Positions 1 through 8,249 of a stretch of DNA of 64,000 nucleotides are shown here, piece by piece. This DNA is from Lachnospiraceae bacterium (GTDB lineage Bacteria; Bacillota; Clostridia; Lachnospirales; Lachnospiraceae). The notes under the pieces were generated by a model. That model was not told the DNA's origin. It was given only the letters and a program-made list of their open reading frames with translations, and searched no databases. Position numbers and translations under genes: made by a program. How positions within the stretch are numbered: position 1 is the stretch's first letter; the number at the start of each line of letters is the position of its first letter. The DNA lies in contig JAFWOE010000005.1 of the NCBI GenBank assembly GCA_017509985.1, positions 1-64,000 of the forward strand, written 5' to 3'.

Positions 1-48
1 ATTGAGATTTATTACAGCTTTGTCGGCAAGATTGACTTGCCCGAATAA
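1..48 (+). CDS. C-terminus of a large serine recombinase (partial)
   Basis: The window begins inside an open frame that ends at a TAA at 46-48. Its last residues read IEIYYSFVGKIDLPE. From memory of the family, this is the typical tail of clostridial large serine recombinases (TnpX/Tn4451-like, DUF4368 type), which excise and insert mobile elements. Only 15 residues are visible, so the catalytic serine domain cannot be checked. A hairpin follows directly, and then a 5'-truncated Maff2 gene, which suggests that this recombinase belongs to an element inserted into Maff2. Confidence 0.55.
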   Translation: MEIYYSFVGKIDLPE

Positions 49-56
49 CCGCCCGA

Positions 57-104
57 CCTATCCGACACAATGGCCAAGTGTCGGATAGGAACGGCAAAAT
101 TTTT
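57..104 (+). terminator. Terminator hairpin after the recombinase
   Basis: A perfect 12-bp inverted repeat (57-68 with 78-89, arms CCTATCCGACAC and GTGTCGGATAGG) has a 9-nt loop. It is followed at 99-104 by a run of six T. It lies just after the recombinase stop codon and fits a rho-independent terminator at the end of the inserted element, although the T run starts about 9 nt after the stem. Confidence 0.55.
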
Positions 105-135
105 TGCACTTCTATTGCTTCTTTATCACACATAA

Positions 136-231
136 GCAAAATCGCAGGGAATGAAACAGCTGATGGCCGGCGGCGGGGTTGCCCTTATCGGCATTACCCT
201 GGTGCCACAGCTGGCCGCGCTGTTCGGATAG
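136..231 (+). pseudogene. Maff2-family small membrane protein, 5'-truncated
   Basis: The frame 136-231 reads A-K-S-Q-G, then MKQLMAGGGVALIGITLVPQ and LAALFG, then TAG. This is the conserved C-terminal half of Maff2, a roughly 60-70 residue pilin-like membrane protein that sits just before the VirB6/TrbL-like gene in clostridial conjugative elements. The N-terminal half is missing: a TAA stop stands at 133-135 in the same frame and recombinase-type DNA lies upstream. The 5' half should be on the far side of the inserted element, outside this window. A short in-frame start at 151 would give only a fragment. Confidence 0.6.
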
Positions 232-243
232 GGGTGAGATCAA

Positions 244-1104
244 ATGCTTGATTCGTTGCTGGAAAGCCTGAAACAGATCTTTGTCGATGGCATCCTGAAC
301 AACCTGTCCGGCTTGTTCGATTCCGTGAACAACCAGGTCTCAGGGATCGCGGGGCAGGTAGGGCTGACCCCTTCCTCCTGGAACGGCAGCATTTTCGGCA
401 TTGTCTACAGCCTGTCACAGGACATCATCCTGCCGATCGCAGGGATCATACTGACTTTTGTCATGTGTTATGAACTGATCCAGATTATTATCGAGAAGAA
501 TAACCTGCATGATATTGATACCTGGATCTTTTTTAAATGGATCTTTAAGACATTTGTCGCAGTCCTGATCGTTTCCAATACCTGGAACATCGTACTGGGC
601 GTGTTTGATGTTGCCCAGTCGGTCGTGAATTCCAGCAATGTGCTGATCTCCATGGACGCGAGCGTGGATCTTTCCACTGTCATGGACGGCCTGGAAGAGG
701 TTCTTATGGATAAGGAGTTGGGCCCGCTGATCGGGCTTTGGTTCACAACGCTGTTCGTCAGCCTGATGAACCAGATCCTGAGCATTTGTATCTTCCTGGT
801 TATTTATGGCAGGATGATCGAGATCTATCTGGTGACAAGCATGGCGCCGATCCCAATGGCGACCATGATGAACCGGGAGTGGGGCAATACCGGTCAGAAT
901 TATCTCCGGTCGGTGTTTGCACTGGCATTCCAGGGCTTCCTGATCATGGTATGCGTAGGAATCTATGCGGTGCTGATCCGGACCATTTCACTTGGAACGG
1001 ACCTTACGGCAGCGATGTGGGGCTGTGTCGGGTACACGGTTCTTTTATGCTTCACACTGTTTAAGACCGGCAGTTTATCAAAGAGCATTTTCGCTGCGCA
1101 CTGA
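244..1104 (+). CDS. VirB6/TrbL-like conjugation membrane protein
   Basis: This 286-residue multi-pass membrane protein has hydrophobic segments near residues 55-80, 95-125, 165-190, 230-250 and 255-275. It fits the TrbL/VirB6-like channel proteins of Firmicute conjugative elements in length and in position, directly before PrgI and VirB4. Such proteins form the inner-membrane part of the type IV secretion channel that moves the single-stranded element DNA. The start is ATG at 244, preceded by GGGGTGAG. Identification rests on gene order and topology rather than on a catalytic motif. Confidence 0.85.
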   Translation: MLDSLLESLKQIFVDGILNNLSGLFDSVNNQVSGIAGQVGLTPSSWNGSIFGIVYSLSQDIILPIAGIILTFVMCYELIQIIIEKNNLHDIDTWIFFKWIFKTFVAVLIVSNTWNIVLGVFDVAQSVVNSSNVLISMDASVDLSTVMDGLEEVLMDKELGPLIGLWFTTLFVSLMNQILSICIFLVIYGRMIEIYLVTSMAPIPMATMMNREWGNTGQNYLRSVFALAFQGFLIMVCVGIYAVLIRTISLGTDLTAAMWGCVGYTVLLCFTLFKTGSLSKSIFAAH

Positions 1105-1126
1105 TATGATCCAGGAGGAGAAATCT

Positions 1127-1504
1127 ATGATAAAAAAACCAATCCCCAAGGACCTTTCGAAGATCAAATCAAAGGTCCTTTTCAATTTAACGAAAAGGCA
1201 GCTAGCCTGCTTTACCCCGGCGGTGCTCACAGGAGTGCCGCTTTTCTTTTTGGCAAGGAATGCTGTCGGCAATACGGCTGCAACTCTCTGCATGATGCTG
1301 GTGATGATGCCGTTCTTTCTGCTTGCAATGTACGAGCATAACGGGCAGCCGCTGGAAAAGTATCTGAAGAACATGATCTTTGCGAAATTCATCCGGGACC
1401 CGGACCGGCCGTATAGGACGAACAACTATTACACGCTTCTGGAAAAGAAAGCAAAGATAAGAGAAGAGGTGAGAATGATTGTTTTTCGAAAGAAAAAAGA
1501 ATAA
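1127..1504 (+). CDS. PrgI-family conjugation protein
   Basis: This 125-residue protein has two membrane segments (about residues 28-47 and 52-70) and a basic C-terminal region. PrgI proteins are small VirB3-like membrane partners of VirB4 in Gram-positive type IV secretion. The start at 1127 has a strong AGGAGGAGA site 7 nt upstream; a longer frame reaching back to 992 only overlaps the previous gene. Its last 26 bp overlap the start of virB4, which indicates translational coupling. Confidence 0.85.
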   Translation: MIKKPIPKDLSKIKSKVLFNLTKRQLACFTPAVLTGVPLFFLARNAVGNTAATLCMMLVMMPFFLLAMYEHNGQPLEKYLKNMIFAKFIRDPDRPYRTNNYYTLLEKKAKIREEVRMIVFRKKKE

Positions 1505-3974
1505 AAAACAGCCGCAGGCTGCAGCGCGGAAAAGGGCAGATCCGTCCGCCGGGAAAGATGTAAGGAAAAAGAGCGGAAGGATACAGTCCATCCGCCTGAC
1601 CCGTTCCCAGAAAAAGGAGATCGAAGCCGTGTATGCGAGGGCAAGAGGGGACGGAAAGGTCCATACCGCCCAGGATACGATCCCCTATGAGCGGGTTTGG
1701 AAGGACGGCCTGATGAAAACAACGGACGGCAGGTATTCCAAAACGATCCTTTTCGAGGATATCAACTACCAGCTTGCCAGTCCGAATGATCAGGAGAACG
1801 CTTTTTCAAAATTCTGTGAGTTTTATAACTTCTTCGATTCATCCGTCCAGCTGCAGATCACGCTGATGAGCCATTTCGCGAATAAAACGGAGTGGGTGCG
1901 CAGCATCGATATTCCGTACCAGGATGACGAATTTAATGATGTCCGGGAAGAGTACACACAGATGCTTCGGGAAAAGCTTTCCTATGGCAACAACGGACTG
2001 GAGAAAACGAAACTGCTGACGATCAGTCTTGAGGCAGCGAACGAGAAGGAAGCCAGGAACCGATTAGGGAGGCTTGAGCTGGATACGATCAGCCATTTAA
2101 AGGCCATGGGCGTTGCCACAACGGTTTTGAACGGCCGGCAGAGACTGCTTGTCTTGTTCAATATTTTCCATCCGGACGGGGAGGCTTTTTACTTTGACTG
2201 GAAGTACCTGCCGGCGAGCGGCCTTTCCACGAAAGACTTCATTGTGCCGTCATCCTTTTCTTTCCGAAAAAGCAGGGAGTTCACTATGGGAGAGAAGCTT
2301 TGCCGTGTATCCTGCCTGCAGATCGCATCACCGGAGATGACAGACCGGATCCTTGCGGACTTCATGGATGCGGAGGAGGGAATTGTAATCAACCTGCATA
2401 TCAAAAGCATCGACCAGGTAAAGGCGATCAAGATGATCAAGCACAAGATCACGGATATCGACGCCATGAAGATCCAGGAGCAGAAGAAAGCCAGCCGGGA
2501 CGGGTATGACAGGGACATTATCCCTTCGGATATCAATGCATACGGCGGGGATGCCAAGAACCTGCTTTCCGAACTGATGGATAAGAACGAAAAAATGTTC
2601 CTTTTAACCTTCCTGATCATGAGCCTGGGGAACGATGAAAAAACTCTGAAAGACGCTGTTGCCCGGGCAGTGGGAATCGCAGAGCAGTATAACTGCAAGC
2701 TGATGAGCCTGGACTTCATGCAGGAGCCGGGACTCATTTCTTCCCTGCCTCTTGGGATGAACAGGATCCCAATCGAAAGGACACTGACGACATCAAGTAC
2801 TGCGATTTTCGTACCATTTACCTCCCAGGAGATCTTCCAGGGCGGGGAAGCATTGTATTACGGCTTGAACGCGATCTCCGGCAACATGATCCTTGCGGAC
2901 CGTAAGAAATTAAAGACCCCGAACGGGCTGATCATCGGAACGCCCGGTTCCGGCAAGTCCTTCGCTGCCAAAAGGGAGATCGCCAATGCCTTCCTGATCA
3001 CAAAGGATGACATCGTGATCTGTGATCCGGAAGGGGAGTATTCGCCTTTGACAGAACAGCTGCATGGGCAGGTCATAAAAGTCTCTTCCAACAGCCGGCA
3101 CTACATCAACCCGATGGACATCTCCATGGATTACGCAGAGGAGGATAACCCGCTGGATCTGAAGCTGGACTTTATCTTTTCCTTCTGCGAAACGATTATG
3201 GGATATCCACTGGACGGCGGGGAGAAGACCATTATCAAAAAAGCATCTGAACGGATCTACCAGCCGTATCTGGAAGACCCTGTGCCATCCAACATGCCGA
3301 TCCTGACCGATCTGCACCGGGCGATCAAGGATCAGGGCGGGCTGATTGCGGAGAAACTGGCCAATTCCATTGAGCTGTACCTTACAGGATCTTTCAGTAT
3401 TTTTAACCATCAGACCAACGTGGATATCAAGAACCGCCTGGTCTGTTTTGATATACGGGACCTGGGGAAGCATTTAAAACAGCTGGGCATGCTGATCATT
3501 CAGGACCAGATCTGGAACAGGGTGACAGCAAACCGGACAGCAGGAAAGTTCACCCGGTACTACATCGATGAGTTCCACCTGCTCCTGAAAGGTGAAATCG
3601 CGACGTGGAGCGTCAATATATGGAAGAGGTTTCGTAAGTGGGGCGGGATTCCTACAGGGATCACGCAGAACATCAAGGACTTCTTATCCAGTCCGGAGAT
3701 CTCCAACATCTTTGAGAACTCGGAGTTCATCTACATGCTGAACCAGGCACCGGGTGACCGGGAGATCCTGGCTTCCAAGCTTTCCATTTCTCCGGAGCAG
3801 CTTAAATATGTAACGAATTCGGAAGCCGGGGAGGGGCTGATCTTTTACGGGAACGTCATCCTTCCGTTTGTGGATCATTTCCCGAAGGATACAAAGCTTT
3901 ATAAGATCATGTCGACCAAACCGAATGAACTTGCCGGAACAGATAAAGGAAGCAAGGTGAAGAAAGATGGATAG
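1479..3974 (+). CDS. virB4: VirB4-like conjugation ATPase
   Basis: This 831-residue ATPase energises assembly of and transfer through the conjugation channel. Walker A is GTPGSGKS at residues 487-494 and Walker B is YYIDEFHLL with D697/E698. The N-terminal half (about 60-300) matches the CagE/TrbE/VirB N-domain arrangement, and the C-terminal half is the RecA-like motor. Length is normal for the clostridial class. The start is TTG at 1479, inside the end of prgI and preceded by AGAGGTGAG; the next in-frame ATG would remove N-terminal sequence. The gene appears intact, so the conjugation module may still work apart from Maff2. Confidence 0.92.
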   Translation: MFFERKKNKKQPQAAARKRADPSAGKDVRKKSGRIQSIRLTRSQKKEIEAVYARARGDGKVHTAQDTIPYERVWKDGLMKTTDGRYSKTILFEDINYQLASPNDQENAFSKFCEFYNFFDSSVQLQITLMSHFANKTEWVRSIDIPYQDDEFNDVREEYTQMLREKLSYGNNGLEKTKLLTISLEAANEKEARNRLGRLELDTISHLKAMGVATTVLNGRQRLLVLFNIFHPDGEAFYFDWKYLPASGLSTKDFIVPSSFSFRKSREFTMGEKLCRVSCLQIASPEMTDRILADFMDAEEGIVINLHIKSIDQVKAIKMIKHKITDIDAMKIQEQKKASRDGYDRDIIPSDINAYGGDAKNLLSELMDKNEKMFLLTFLIMSLGNDEKTLKDAVARAVGIAEQYNCKLMSLDFMQEPGLISSLPLGMNRIPIERTLTTSSTAIFVPFTSQEIFQGGEALYYGLNAISGNMILADRKKLKTPNGLIIGTPGSGKSFAAKREIANAFLITKDDIVICDPEGEYSPLTEQLHGQVIKVSSNSRHYINPMDISMDYAEEDNPLDLKLDFIFSFCETIMGYPLDGGEKTIIKKASERIYQPYLEDPVPSNMPILTDLHRAIKDQGGLIAEKLANSIELYLTGSFSIFNHQTNVDIKNRLVCFDIRDLGKHLKQLGMLIIQDQIWNRVTANRTAGKFTRYYIDEFHLLLKGEIATWSVNIWKRFRKWGGIPTGITQNIKDFLSSPEISNIFENSEFIYMLNQAPGDREILASKLSISPEQLKYVTNSEAGEGLIFYGNVILPFVDHFPKDTKLYKIMSTKPNELAGTDKGSKVKKDG

Positions 3975-4242
3975 GGTCTGGAGTTTTGAAGAATTCATTG
4001 AAGCTGTCATGCTTTGCTTCACCGACTGCTCACCCAGGGCGGAGAGATCCGTTTATGTCCGTCATGATCGCGAGTCCGGTCGCTATTTTGCCAGGCTTTC
4101 GTCCGGTGAAACGATCATCGGCCGTCCCGGGTCCTTTAAGGTAACGATGCGTTATCCGAACCACCAGCTGATGTTTGAGCTTCAGGGGAATAAGGAAGGA
4201 TGTGACCCTGCATGGGAACAAAAGATATCAGCAACAGCATAA
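3967..4242 (+). CDS. Small conjugative-element protein of unknown function
   Basis: This 91-residue soluble protein begins MDRVWSFEEFIEAVML and has no signal or membrane segment. Its start overlaps the end of virB4 by 8 bp, and its end overlaps the next gene by 31 bp in another frame. This tight coupling is the main reason for believing it is real. The start is preceded by AAGGTGAAGAAAG. I do not recognise the family. Confidence 0.6.
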   Translation: MDRVWSFEEFIEAVMLCFTDCSPRAERSVYVRHDRESGRYFARLSSGETIIGRPGSFKVTMRYPNHQLMFELQGNKEGCDPAWEQKISATA

Positions 4243-5372
4243 AGAACCGCATCGCTGAATTCGCCGGGTCACTGTTCGTTTCGCCAAAGACCATTGTTTT
4301 CATTGTTATGGTTCTTATTATGATGATGCTGGTCAGCCTGATGTCGTCTTTCACTGCAGCGGCCCTGACCGGGCTTGGGGGCGCAGCACAGGCTTATCAG
4401 GAGCAGGAAAGGCTTTCTTTAACAGCGGCAGAGTATGAAATCTGTGCTTTTTTCCGGGATAAAGGCTACGGGGACACCCAGATCGCAGCTGTTCTAGGGA
4501 ACTTAAAGCAGGAGAAGGGAGACTTCGACCCGGCCTATGATAACGGGAACGTTCTCGGGATCATGCAGTGGAGCGGAGGGCAGAGAACAAGGCTGATCGA
4601 ATGGTGCAATGCGAACGGGTATGGCGATCAGATCTACACAATCAAAGCCCAGCTGAATTACGCCTATGAGGTCTACATCCCGGGAAGCTGGTTCTTCCCG
4701 CAGTATGACGGGGATCACGCCTATCCGGAAGCCTATAACATCACTTACGATGAATTCCTTGCCCTGGAACCGAAAGATGTGGATTTGGCCGCAGCTGGCT
4801 TTTGTGCCTGCTGTGAGAAACCGTATTACAAAGACGCAAACGGCAACCAGAGCGAACTGAATGAGCACCGTATTCCTTTTGCCAGGGAATATTTGCAGAT
4901 ACTGCAAGGAGGCTGTCTGGACGATGCGGCCTATGTGACCTGGGCAGTCAGCATTGCGAATGACCCGGCGCATGGATATGACCAGGATAACCGGGACGGT
5001 CCGGATTACGACTGTTCCTCATTCGTTGCCTATGCTTTAAGATCAGCCGGATACAATGTGTGGATCTTTGATACGGACAGTGAGATCGGGCAGCTGGAAA
5101 GGATCGGTTTCAGGCGGCTTCCGTATGCCCCGTCGATCCTGCAGCCTGGAGATATCCTCTGGACGGACGGCCATACGGAGATCTGTGTCGGCAGCAACGA
5201 AGTCGTTGGTGCCCGCCAGAATGAATCCGGAGGGGTCAAGGACAGTATCCCGGGAGACCAGACCGGGGATGAGATCAGTGTTTGCCCGATATTTATGAAC
5301 TTCACCTATATCTTTAGGCTGCCGGAAGAACAAAGGACAATAAACCGGACATCCGCAGATGCAATTCCTTAG
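4212..5372 (+). CDS. Membrane-anchored lysozyme / NlpC-P60 peptidoglycan hydrolase of the conjugation system
   Basis: This 386-residue protein opens the cell wall for the conjugation channel. It has an N-terminal membrane anchor (about 28-52), then a phage-type lysozyme domain (about 75-225, FFRDKGYGDTQIAAVLGN with downstream acidic residues), then an NlpC/P60-type amidase/endopeptidase domain (about 240-375) with Cys268 in DYDCSSFV and His321 in DGHTEIC. This two-domain arrangement is standard for the VirB1-like hydrolase of clostridial conjugative elements, such as the CD1108 type in C. difficile transposons. It follows virB4 and the small unknown gene in the expected order. Confidence 0.88.
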   Translation: MGTKDISNSIKNRIAEFAGSLFVSPKTIVFIVMVLIMMMLVSLMSSFTAAALTGLGGAAQAYQEQERLSLTAAEYEICAFFRDKGYGDTQIAAVLGNLKQEKGDFDPAYDNGNVLGIMQWSGGQRTRLIEWCNANGYGDQIYTIKAQLNYAYEVYIPGSWFFPQYDGDHAYPEAYNITYDEFLALEPKDVDLAAAGFCACCEKPYYKDANGNQSELNEHRIPFAREYLQILQGGCLDDAAYVTWAVSIANDPAHGYDQDNRDGPDYDCSSFVAYALRSAGYNVWIFDTDSEIGQLERIGFRRLPYAPSILQPGDILWTDGHTEICVGSNEVVGARQNESGGVKDSIPGDQTGDEISVCPIFMNFTYIFRLPEEQRTINRTSADAIP

Positions 5373-5444
5373 TCAGACAATGCCCATTTTCATCCTGTCA
5401 TTTAAGAAGTATCCCGGTGAGGAAAATATCACGTATTGAATTGG

Positions 5445-5705
5445 TTATACAAGCTTTTCTTCAACCAGCGTTACGATATCATTTACTGTTATAGATGGGT
5501 TTGATGCCAGATCGTCATATTCCTCTGCGGATGTATCGATAAGGAATATGTCCTCGATCTCTGTGAAAAGACGGGCGATGTCAAGATCATCCATATGAAG
5601 ATCAGATTCCAGACTCGAGGTTTCTTTTATATCAAATTTGTTTGAGATATTAATGATTTCGGCAATACTATTCCTTACTTTTCTGAAAATCAGATCTCTG
5701 ACCAC
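5445..5705 (-). CDS. Acyl-carrier-protein-like protein lacking the phosphopantetheine serine
   Basis: This 86-residue acidic protein runs against the direction of the conjugation genes. Its pattern DLHMDDLDIARLFTEIED aligns with the ACP helix II motif (DLGADSLD...), but the serine that carries phosphopantetheine is replaced by aspartate. The ACP fold length and the four-helix pattern are retained. The start is GTG at 5705 with AAAGGAG about 11 nt upstream on the minus strand. It cannot be a normal acyl carrier. It may be a regulatory or structural ACP relative, or the remnant of a modified gene. No fatty-acid or polyketide genes are nearby. Confidence 0.6.
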   Translation of the reverse strand: MVRDLIFRKVRNSIAEIINISNKFDIKETSSLESDLHMDDLDIARLFTEIEDIFLIDTSAEEYDDLASNPSITVNDIVTLVEEKLV

Positions 5706-5918
5706 GGCAGTCTATTCTCCTTTTGACTCATGTTTTTGAGTGATTTAGCAAAACAACTGTCAGCAGTATATAATGGGATGCTTCTTATTGCAATGATATA
5801 CAGGTATGACTTAAAGAATTGAAACAAGGATGCTTACGTAAGACATCACAGGAAATCACAGGAAATACGATCCGGGCTAAGTCTTTCGGCCCGGAAACAC
5901 AGAAACGGAGGATAACAA
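5706..5918. other. Divergent intergenic region with inverted and direct repeats
   Basis: This stretch separates the minus-strand ACP-like gene from the DUF4315 operon. It contains a tandem direct repeat of ATCACAGGAA (5845-5864) and a perfect 6-bp inverted repeat CCGGGC/GCCCGG (5872-5877, 5889-5894) just before the AACGGAGG ribosome site of the next gene. Promoters in both directions are likely, but I cannot fix a convincing -35/-10 pair. Confidence 0.35.
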
Positions 5919-6224
5919 ATGGCAAACTCAGATAAACTGAAAAGGGCAGAAAACGAACTGGAGGCGGTGAGTAAACAGCTTACAACATTGCAGGAAAGGG
6001 CAGAAGCCGTCCGGCAGAGAGTTTTTAAACTCCGCAGCGAGAAGATCTTAGAGCTGGTGAAGAACGCCGGGATGGGACCGAATGAGATCAAGGAAATGCT
6101 TTCGGCCTATCGGGAGGGGAGAATGCTGCAGAGGTTTGATGCAGGATCCGGTTCTTCAGAAGGCGGCACGGGATGTACGAAAGACAATGGACGGGAGGTG
6201 GAAACAGAAAATGAAACGATTTAA
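5919..6224 (+). CDS. DUF4315 family protein
   Basis: This 101-residue protein is mostly one long coiled coil (about 1-65, KLKRAENELEAVSKQLTTL). DUF4315 proteins are found only in Firmicute conjugative elements, next to DUF4366 proteins, as here; their role is unknown but is thought to be connected to transfer. The start at 5919 follows GGAGGATAACAA. The end overlaps the next gene by 14 bp. Confidence 0.85.
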   Translation: MANSDKLKRAENELEAVSKQLTTLQERAEAVRQRVFKLRSEKILELVKNAGMGPNEIKEMLSAYREGRMLQRFDAGSGSSEGGTGCTKDNGREVETENETI

Positions 6225-7185
6225 GAAATGGCTTGCTGCGGCAGGCCTTTTATTATGCCTGACAGCAGGGACGTTAAGCGTTTATGCAGATCCTGATCCG
6301 GAAACGAAGACAACCCAGGAGAACGGTGAAAAACAGCAGACCGGTTCTGAGGACAGACAGTCACAAAAAGACAGGGAGCAGGATCAATCGGAAACACCGG
6401 TCTTAACAGAAACGCCTGTCCCGACAGAGCAGCCATCAGAGACGCAAGCACCGGTTTTAGCAGAGACTTTGCAGGCAGCGCAAATTCCCGCCGCATCAGA
6501 AACACCGGAAGTTACGGAAACGCCGGCCCCTGCAGATGCGTCAGAAACATTGGAGACTAACACACCGGATAATTCCGATGAAAAAGAACAGACGACGGAA
6601 AGCCCGGCAAAAGAGCTTCCAAAGGGCAACCTTACACTGGCGGAGGACATCGTTTCTAAAAAGAACGGCAACCGGGAGTTTTTGACAGTCTATTCCAGGG
6701 AAGGCGATTTCTTTTATATCATCATTGACCGTGATGCTGCCGGATCCGGAAACGTCTACTTCCTTAACATGGTCGATGACCAGGACCTTTATTCCCTAAG
6801 CGGGGATGCCATTCCGGACCGGACTGTGACAGAAGATCCCAAAACCAAAGCCTTTGGCCCGGAAGGCGGGAATGAAACGATCTGTACCTGTGTTTTTAGA
6901 TGTTCGGATGGAAACACAGATAGGAGCTGTGCGTTGTGCAAAGACGAACCGGAAAAATGCAAGGGTTTTAAGACTCCTGATAATTCGGATAAACAGGATG
7001 ACGGGCAAAAGAAACCGGAATTCAGCCTTAAGGCCATAGCCGTCGGTGCGGCAGCTTTACTTTTTCTGATCCTGTTCTATTCTTTGAAGATCCGGAAGAA
7101 GGAGAAAGAATCTTATGCACCGGAGTTAAACATCGAAGATTATTTAACGGATGCAGAGGAGGACAACAGCGATGACGTTAACTAA
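6211..7185 (+). CDS. DUF4366 surface protein (CD1107-like)
   Basis: This 324-residue exported protein has an N-terminal signal peptide (residues 1-26, ending near VYADP) and a Pro/Thr/Glu-rich low-complexity stalk (about 27-135, repeated ETPVPTE-type units). A conserved globular DUF4366 domain follows (about 140-250, FLTVYSREGDFFYIIIDRD), then a membrane anchor (about 274-296) with a short charged cytoplasmic tail. It is a standard component of clostridial conjugative elements and is probably wall-exposed. The start is taken at ATG 6211, with GGGAGGTGG upstream, because only this gives a signal peptide. Confidence 0.85.
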   Translation: MKRFKKWLAAAGLLLCLTAGTLSVYADPDPETKTTQENGEKQQTGSEDRQSQKDREQDQSETPVLTETPVPTEQPSETQAPVLAETLQAAQIPAASETPEVTETPAPADASETLETNTPDNSDEKEQTTESPAKELPKGNLTLAEDIVSKKNGNREFLTVYSREGDFFYIIIDRDAAGSGNVYFLNMVDDQDLYSLSGDAIPDRTVTEDPKTKAFGPEGGNETICTCVFRCSDGNTDRSCALCKDEPEKCKGFKTPDNSDKQDDGQKKPEFSLKAIAVGAAALLFLILFYSLKIRKKEKESYAPELNIEDYLTDAEEDNSDDVN

Positions 7186-8206
7186 TGCTGTGCTTGTACG
7201 GATCTGCAAACAATGCATGAAAAACCGGAAGAAGGGCAAAAACCCACAGAACCGTTTCAGAGGATCCGCTTTACAGGCGGATCCCCTGCTTGAGAAAGGA
7301 AAGGTGATCGCCATGAAGTTTGAATACGGGAAGGATTATCCCTTTGCGGCATGTATTACGAACCTTGGGAAATATAACGAAGGGGAGCTGATCGGAGAGT
7401 GGGTAAAATTCCCTGCTTCCCAGAAAGAGCTGGCAGCAACACTAAAACGAATCGGTATCGGGGAAAAGGATGAATTCGTCTGCCCCTATGAGGAATGGTT
7501 CATTACGGATTATGACTGCTATATTCCAGGCCTTTATAAGGTTGCGGGGGAGTATGAGAGCATTGATGAACTGAACATGCTGGCAAAGAAGCTTGTCGAG
7601 ATGCCGGAGGATGATTTCTTTAAGTTTTCTGCAGCAATCGAGGCCGGGGAGGGCGGATCCTCCCTTCAGGATCTGATCAACCTGGCGGGAAATTTGGATT
7701 ATTTCATTGTCTATCCGGATATCAAAAACGAAAAGGATCTTGGCAGGTATTACCTGGAAGAAAGCGGGATCTATGACCTGTCCGCGATCGGAAGACTGGC
7801 GGATTATATCGATACGGAGCGCTTCGGCCGGGACGTTTCCCTTGAAGAAGGCGGGACCTTTACAAATTACGGTTATGTGCTTTCGGACGCTTCAAACCTC
7901 CCGGTCATTTACGATGGGGAGGATGTCCCGGAGGAATACCGGATCATGGGAAAGGCTTTAGAATACCTGAAGAATGCGGAGATGTCATTCGAAGACGACT
8001 GCAACATGATAGACGGTCTCGTAAACAACGGCCCAAAACCTGGAAGCGGCAGGGAGACTGAAGAAAAAGCAGCGATCGCTCCGCCTTATGAAGGCAGGAT
8101 GTCCGTCCGGGAGGCATTGATGAAGATCTGTGAAGGATGCTGTCTGAAGGAAACTAGAAAAGATATCAGCAGGTTAAGCAGATCGAAAGCGGAGCCGGTT
8201 TTATAG
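7172..8206 (+). CDS. ardA: ArdA-family antirestriction protein with N-terminal extension
   Basis: The core (from about residue 48, FAACITNLGKYNEGELIGEW) matches ArdA, an acidic DNA mimic that blocks type I restriction enzymes and helps an incoming element survive. The protein is very acidic through most of its length. Two starts are possible. ATG 7172 (344 residues) has AGAGGAGG 9 nt upstream and overlaps the DUF4366 stop. ATG 7313 (304 residues) has AAAGGAAAGG upstream and starts at the ArdA core. The region between them carries a GGATCCGC/GCGGATCC hairpin (7260-7283), so translational control of the second start is conceivable. The C-terminal 40 residues lie outside the family core. Confidence 0.75.
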   Translation: MTLTNAVLVRICKQCMKNRKKGKNPQNRFRGSALQADPLLEKGKVIAMKFEYGKDYPFAACITNLGKYNEGELIGEWVKFPASQKELAATLKRIGIGEKDEFVCPYEEWFITDYDCYIPGLYKVAGEYESIDELNMLAKKLVEMPEDDFFKFSAAIEAGEGGSSLQDLINLAGNLDYFIVYPDIKNEKDLGRYYLEESGIYDLSAIGRLADYIDTERFGRDVSLEEGGTFTNYGYVLSDASNLPVIYDGEDVPEEYRIMGKALEYLKNAEMSFEDDCNMIDGLVNNGPKPGSGRETEEKAAIAPPYEGRMSVREALMKICEGCCLKETRKDISRLSRSKAEPVL

Positions 8207-8249
8207 AATACATTTAAAACAGGAGATAACAGAAGGAGGAGACGGATCA

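Noticed and set aside
468-785. Open frame on the minus strand inside the TrbL-like gene
   Set aside because: It is an antisense shadow of a well-supported membrane protein and has no ribosome site or family match.
2189-2737. 182-codon minus-strand frame within virB4
   Set aside because: It lies antisense to the conserved VirB4 coding sequence and reads as low-quality composition.
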